This document shows, in pieces, positions 59,278-64,000 of a stretch of DNA of 64,000 bases (within the stretch, counting starts at the first letter, position 1; every line of letters starts with the position of its first letter). The notes under the pieces were generated by a model that was given only the letters and a program-made list of their open reading frames with translations, had not been told where the DNA came from and did not search any database. Made by a program: the position numbers and the translations under genes. Source of the DNA: Phaeosaccion multiseriatum (Eukaryota; Ochrophyta, other classes); NCBI GenBank assembly GCA_965112735.1, contig OZ218956.1:1116001-1180000 (forward strand), given 5' to 3'.

Positions 59278-59649
59278 CGGGGTGTCTGTCTTGGGGTTTC
59301 TCCCTTTCACCATCCGCCGCCGCTTGTCTCGGTGCTAAGCCCCTCCCCTCCCTTCCCTCCCCTCCCTTCCCCTCCCCTCCTCTCCCCTTCCCTCCCTTCC
59401 CCTCCCCTCCCCTCCCTTCCCTCCCCTCCCTTCCTCTCCCCTTCCCTCCCTTCCCTCCCCTCCGTTCCCCCTCTTCCCTCTCCCCTTCCCTCCCTTCCCC
59501 TCCCCTCCCCTCCCATTGCCTACAGGTGCTGGAGGAGCTCAAGAAGTCCACCCTCCCTCTTGATTCTCAACCTCGGGAAGCTTGTGCACGCCTACACTGT
59601 CCTTGCCGAGAGGAGCGTGAAGGATCTTGTGGAGAAAAAGAGGGTCAAG

Positions 59650-61078
59650 AATGTCGGCTTTGGAGAGAGGGTCTAGGTGCGTTACGTTACATTAGTAAGT
59701 TTAGTGGTCACTTTGGCTTCCCCCATTGACTTACTGCACACCTCCCCTCTCAGCTCTGTCGACCTCCTGCACATCTGATGTCCTCCCTTCTCCCTCTCCC
59801 TCCTCTTAAGATCGACTGGAGGCCAGAGCGGCACCTCCTCCTCCTCCAATCTCGAGCACGATACCGATCCCTCCCACGCGCCGTGTGTCGTGGAGGTCTG
59901 GTGAAGGTCATCTCACACTCTACTCGGCTCCGAAGCTCGGCACCAGTACTGCGGCAGCAGCGTCAACCCGGGCCGGCCCCCCGGACTTCAAAGATAATCT
60001 TTCAATAGATACGTATCTTGTTGCCCTTCTTAGCTAAGGCTTGCCCCCCTGGCCTTGTCCTCTTGCCCCTCATCGACCAGGGCTATGACTCGATTGGACG
60101 TCCGTTACCTCGCCCCCCCCCCGGAGCATGGCTATGGGTGGCCTTCGCTTTTTCCATGTACGCTCCAAACGCCTACGCCACATCTTTCCACCACCATGCT
60201 ATTGGACAGCCGTGGAGCTTGCTCATCTTCTGAGCCTGCAATACGTCTGCTGCATTGTGCTTACGCTTTCTGCACTGGTCGCCTCTTGTGTGCCGCCAGA
60301 GGGCAGAATTGGTGCGGGGGCCACTGCATGCTCGACACGCCCTTCGCCAGCACGCTACCGCGTGGGAAAGACATCGCCGTCACATTCCCCTTTGTCTTTC
60401 GACAATGCCTTCCTTCTCCCCTCAAGAGTTTCTTCTTGGTCATTCTGTGTTCCGTGTTGTGCAATCCCAGAGCGAGGACCTATTGGCGGCATTTGAAGAA
60501 CAATCTGGCGTTGTTAGTGAAGTGGAGGATGACATGGAGGGGAATTAGATCGAAAGTCGGTCGATTTAGAGCCAACGGGAGCGCGGGGGTATTATATTTG
60601 ATACGTGCCTGCTTTTGGATGACGTTGACGAGGACCCAGTTGCTGCTGCGGGGGCGAGAAGGGCGGAAGTGGTAGCAACGATCGATATGCTTTGCTTTGC
60701 TTTCCCCACTGCATTCCCTCCAGGATCTCCAGCGACTGTTTGACTTGTAAAGACGGCCCTGGCTGCTGGGATGAGCGAGTCATAGACTAGAGGCATCCTT
60801 CTCTGCTGTTGCTTGCCTGCTCCTCAGCAGGCTTCCTTTACAGCAAGTCGTCTCATCTTTTTTCCTTCCGGGTCGGTTGCAGAAAAAGCAGAAAATTTCC
60901 AATTTGAGATTTTCACCCCTCTGCCCCCTTTCCCCCCTTTTGGTCACTTTCAAACCTCCCTTTCCAACTTACCGCACCGCGTCAAAGCATACCCAGGTCA
61001 GTCCGCGATTGCAAGCAGGGTTCCACTTGGCTTGGCACTTGCTTGTGTCGACCCGCCCCCTCCTCACGCGCTATGCAT
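59650..61078. other. Region with no supported gene
   Basis: Downstream of the last FAT-like exon. Several overlapping open frames exist (60055-60675, 60128-60496, 60255-60548). The last ends with an acidic stretch (SEDLLAAFEEQSGVVSEVED), but none shows a domain, a membrane topology or splice context that I can defend. No PI3K-like kinase motif is visible on either strand. Confidence 0.5.
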
Positions 61079-61210
61079 TCTCGGCCGATAGCGGCCGCGC
61101 TATCGGCCGGGTCGCTTCACGCGGGGGGGCCCGATAGCGCGCTATCAGCCGCCGGCCCATAGCGGATAGCGCGCCGGCTGCACCGGCGATAGCGGATAGC
61201 GGATGATAGC
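61079..61210. repeat. GATAGC palindrome cluster
   Basis: Seven or more copies of GATAGC or GCTATC in about 130 bp, with GGCCGATAGCG and GGGCCCGATAG words shared with the hairpin at 6254-6278. It lies about 140 bp upstream of the start codon of the last gene. Confidence 0.7.
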
Positions 61211-61345
61211 GCGGCAGGCAATTGCTTGCTTGCTTGTTCTTCCCGCCCTTTCCCGGGTCCCCCGCCATGGTGTCCTAACGCCCCCCTCCCCTCCTTCCTG
61301 ATCGCTCTACTGTCAGGAAAGAGCGATTGACTTCCACGAGCGAGC

Positions 61346-64000
61346 ATGCTGCACCCCAAAATCACGGACTTCTTCAGGCCCGCCGCCAAGAAGCCTGCTG
61401 CTGCTCTCAGCGGAGCACCCAAGCCCCCCGCCAAGCCGTTGGTGCTCAGCGGAGCACCCAAGCCCACCAAAGACCAACCCACGCGGGAGAAAGCTCTCCT
61501 CTTCACCACGAGCACGCACCACTCCCCAAGGACAAGCGAGTCCAAGCCCGCTGTCGCCACCATCATGGACGGGCACAAGGTAAGCAGCGTTGCGTCGAGA
61601 GGTGTGGGTGTGTGGTGTGTGAGGTGTGGGATGATGGCGGGATAGGCAGTGAGTAGCTAGGCAGTGAGCGACGTCAAGAATCAACGGAAAGATTTTTGAA
61701 CTGAGTCAACTTTGTGTCCGGATGCACTCCTTCTTGTTTGTTTGTCCCCCAGAAACGTTCGTGCGACAGGACGCCGTGTGGATGCGCCTGTCACGAAGTC
61801 GCTCACGCAGCTGGCTTCACGTGCCAAGAGTGTCCGTGTGGTGACGCGGGGCCCGTCGTCATCGACATCAGTGGAGACGCTGGGTCGGGCTCATCGGCAG
61901 CAGCACCAGAGCTTGTCGTGCCGCCGTACTTCTTCACGCCAGGAGGAGAGCACCAGAGCATCTTCGACAGCGTGTTGAGGAACAAGAACAAGAGTCGCGG
62001 GACGCAGGACGCCTTTGGCAAGATCGGACGTGGTCTGGCCGAGTACGTCTGGGGGGAGGACACGACGAGGACGGCAGAAGATGCCATGGCCCTGGCTCTT
62101 TCGCAATGGTCAGAGGACCTCGTCAGCGTCCTACGCAAGCTTGCGGAGGGCCAACAGCCGACCGACGAGGAGCTCCGACTGGCCAACGTGGGCAAGTACG
62201 ACTACAAGGCGCGCTCGTTCCCCAACGCCACCCCCAAGGACGAGAAAATGAACTACATCGTCCACCACTTCCTGCCTCTGCATTGTGCGGACGCCGTCGC
62301 CTCCGAACTTGAACGTGTCGGCGAGTTCCAGGTGGCCGGCAAGGTCAAAGCCCGCGCTGCACAGGCTACTGGAGATGTATTCTGCGTGGGAGTCACTTCG
62401 GGCGAGGGCAGAGACGATTGCCCGCTCAGGTATGACGGTATGACACTTTGCTTTTTACCATTGACTTATTTACAACACCTGTGGCTGTGGGCCGCTTTTC
62501 TCTTATTTTGGATTTGACCAACGCCCGCCCGGTGCACCCTCTCCCCAGGTATCATCCGGAGACCTACAACGACGACCAGTACAAGAAACGCCGCCCCTCG
62601 GGTTCGAAGCCAACGACCTGCTCGTTTTGGGTTCTCCTCTGTGCATGCTTTCACACGGGCTGCCTTGACGAGTACGGCGACCTTCTCCGGGTCTACAAAT
62701 GGAGGTCGGGGGGACCAAAGGAAGAGTCCATCGCCCACGAGACCCTCATGATCTTGGGGCCCTTGGGCGGCATCCTAAACCATAATTGCTTGAACAAGCA
62801 AATTGGGCGTGGATTTACGCACGACCAGTGCTCACGTGGAGGTGAGTTGATGATCGGCGGTGGCAAGCAAGGGAAGCGGGACGTCCTCGGCGTGGGTTGG
62901 TGAGACTCAAACGCAAATGACTCAAGTTTTCTCCCTTTCCTTCCTTCCTTGTTCAGGTGCCAGCGATGCCCATGAAGAGTACAAGAGGGAGCATCAGTGG
63001 CCCGACGGACAGACCAAGTGGATCCTGGGCGGTAAGGTTACAGGGCGTGTGTGAGGGTGTATTTTCTTCCCTTCGTGTGTGGGGTCGAGTCATGACTGTT
63101 ACCCCTCATTCCTCTACAATTCTCTCTTCTCTTTGCTTCTCTTTCCTCCTTCCTTCCTTCCTTGTTCAGGTATCACCGACGCAAAGCCTGCTACCAAACA
63201 GGCAAACGGCTACGGCGAGCAGGACACCAAGTGGAACGTGGCCGGTGAGGATACAAGAGTGGTGTGACGTTTGCGTTTCCTTCGTAGCTAGGGGGGTTTG
63301 AGTCCGTGGAAATCCTTGCCATGTGATGTGACTAACGAATGCACCTTTCCCTTGCCTTCTTGCTTATGCAGGTAGGATAGGAGGTAAGTCAACAACAGTG
63401 GCAGCTATATGACGGTCGATTTCCTTCGTAGGGGGGCGAGGGTGAGGGGTCATTACGTCCACACGTGGCTGTGTGTCCAGTCGTATGCCACCGCCACGTC
63501 CTGCCTTTGAAAACCACGAACCCTTGTGTCTCTTGTGCGTGAAGGTCGCAAGTGCCTGCTTGGCCGCTCCACCAACGAAGCCAACGCCGCGGCCACGGCA
63601 GATCGGGCGGAAGCGGACGAGGAGCTGCGCCAGCTTGGAGACACGGACGATGAGGAGGACGAGGACCACAGACGGAGGCGCTTGGCAGCGAAAGAGAAGA
63701 AGCGGGAGGCAGTGAAGGTCATGGATGACCATGCCCGTGCTGCACCGATCCGGAAGAGAGCAGGTACGTTTTGTGCTTTAGCTAGCTCGATGGATCGCCA
63801 CAGTGCGAAAGGAGGTATGGTTTCCTGATGGTGCATTTCCTTCGCTTTGTATGTCCCACATTTTGCCAGGCAGACTTGCGCCGCATTCCATTCCATTCGA
63901 GTGGAGAAGCATCATGTGACTAACGAATGCATACTTCTCTTGCCTTCTTGCTTGTTCAGGCACGAACGGAGGTAAGCCAAGTACAGTTCCTTGCTTCGCA
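61346..64000 (+). CDS. Unknown protein, N-terminal KITDFF motif, modular 3' exons (runs off the window)
   Basis: Exons 61346-61579, 61753-62429, 62549-62841, 62957-63031, 63170-63244, 63372-63383, 63545-63763 and 63960-63971 all join in phase; more must follow beyond 64000. Residues 4-10 (PKITDFF) resemble a PCNA-interacting box without its Gln. A Cys/His-rich stretch follows (CDRTPCGCACHE, CQECPCG), then two copies of LSGAPKP upstream of it, and a helical region (DAMALALSQWSEDL, NYIVHHFLPLH). I do not recognise the family. From 62842 on, every intron is phase 1 and splits a Gly codon. Two 75-nt exons are homologous (SDA..TKW and TDA..TKW) and two 12-nt exons encode GRIG and GTNG. A charged exon (63545-63763) has DTDDEEDEDHRRRR. 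A DNA-bound or nuclear protein is possible but unproven. Confidence 0.6.
63372..63383 (+). other. 12-nt microexon
   Basis: Bounded by TTATGCAG and GTAAGT, phase 1 on both sides, encoding GRIG. A second 12-nt phase-1 exon of the same design (GTNG) lies at 63960-63971. The introns before the two share TGTGACTAACGAATGCA, a strong branch-site context. Confidence 0.6.

Larger units (their letters stand above)
48644..59640 (+). pseudogene. ATM/Tel1-like FAT-domain gene, frame-disrupted, kinase domain absent
   Basis: A string of helical exons with good splice sites. Early exons 48644-48753, 49452-49540 and 49703-49848 join in phase. The FAT region is recognisable: AACLFPAIVYTIL and VQRAVRLGIETLNFL (52555-52848), MCAFCSALLYTE (53041-53132), DWQQALPSYDAALQRH and SLRRLGMLHVLDCYL (54418-54637), HYDTLEPVLAIREALL (about 56200), EALKHFRHALR (57708-57826), SLWFNNYERDSANQ (58178-58220), DVPSWKFIPLTNQ (58353-58412) and KEHPHHALLK plus LMALANGE (58616-58950), as in ATM just before its kinase. 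Frames break at a G-run near 50200, at about 58605 and at about 59560. No kinase motif follows before the unrelated gene at 61346. ATM/Tel1 normally signals DNA double-strand breaks. Either a decaying copy, or a gene whose kinase part lies elsewhere. Confidence 0.6.

Noticed and set aside
60055-60675. 206-residue ORF after the FAT gene
   Set aside because: It overlaps two other open frames in the same direction, and I could not find a domain, splice support or any PI3K-like kinase motif.
1-64000. CRISPR arrays, bacterial operons or viral structural genes
   Set aside because: No regularly spaced repeats with unique spacers, no Shine-Dalgarno-led operons and no viral proteins were found; introns show nuclear eukaryotic DNA.

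Overview
The window is nuclear DNA from a compact, GC-rich, intron-rich eukaryote. Protein genes are split by short GT-AG introns, with a few GC-AG introns. Exons as short as 12-29 nt occur, genes alternate strands with 100-350 bp between them, and a tRNA with an anticodon-loop intron is present. The protein set (signal-peptide glycosyltransferases and methyltransferases, a UPF0014 ABC transporter, SFI1-like repeats) and the abundant CCCT/GGGA tracts suggest a unicellular alga or protist, possibly a stramenopile. That placement is inference only. I rebuilt exons by hand from splice consensus and reading-frame phase; where the phases close across the whole gene I say so.

Layout. 205-950: copy of a dispersed palindromic element followed by a (CCCT)n tract. 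1194-6052(+): SV2/SVOP-like MFS transporter, 16 exons. 6.2-6.5 kb: two perfect hairpins. 6715-10592(-): ABC transporter in which a FetA/STAR1-type ATPase and a FetB/STAR2-type (UPF0014) permease are one polypeptide. 10808-14847(+): large secretory glycosyltransferase. 14966-17594(-): SAM methyltransferase with a signal peptide. 17.9-19.0 kb: two more copies of the palindromic element around a (GGGA)n tract. 19281-21261(-): TylF-like O-methyltransferase with a signal peptide. 22292-25312(-): SET-like plus HemK-like methyltransferase. 25664-28542(+) and 28676-31895(-): tail-to-tail pair of GT25-like proteins with sulfotransferase-like C-termini. 32262-34256(-): GT-B glycosyltransferase with a signal peptide. 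34410-36259(+): 3-hydroxyisobutyryl-CoA hydrolase. 36793-38658(-): membrane-anchored 2OG-Fe(II) oxygenase. 38824-44714(+): very long coiled-coil protein ending in SFI1-like repeats. 45107-45203(-): tRNA-Val. 45789-48360(+): NHL-repeat gene with in-frame stops. 48.6-59.6 kb(+): ATM/Tel1-like FAT-domain gene with frame breaks and no kinase domain in the window. 61346-end(+): gene of unknown function with a modular 3' half of symmetric phase-1 exons.

How they work together. From 10.8 to 34.3 kb, six of seven genes encode signal-peptide glycosyltransferases, O- or C-methyltransferases and sulfotransferase-like proteins. This looks like a physically clustered secretory pathway for a decorated (methylated, perhaps sulfated) glycan. 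Most genes up to 44.7 kb can be assembled with closing phases. The 45.8-59.6 kb block cannot, which argues that the breaks there are real decay and not general sequence error.
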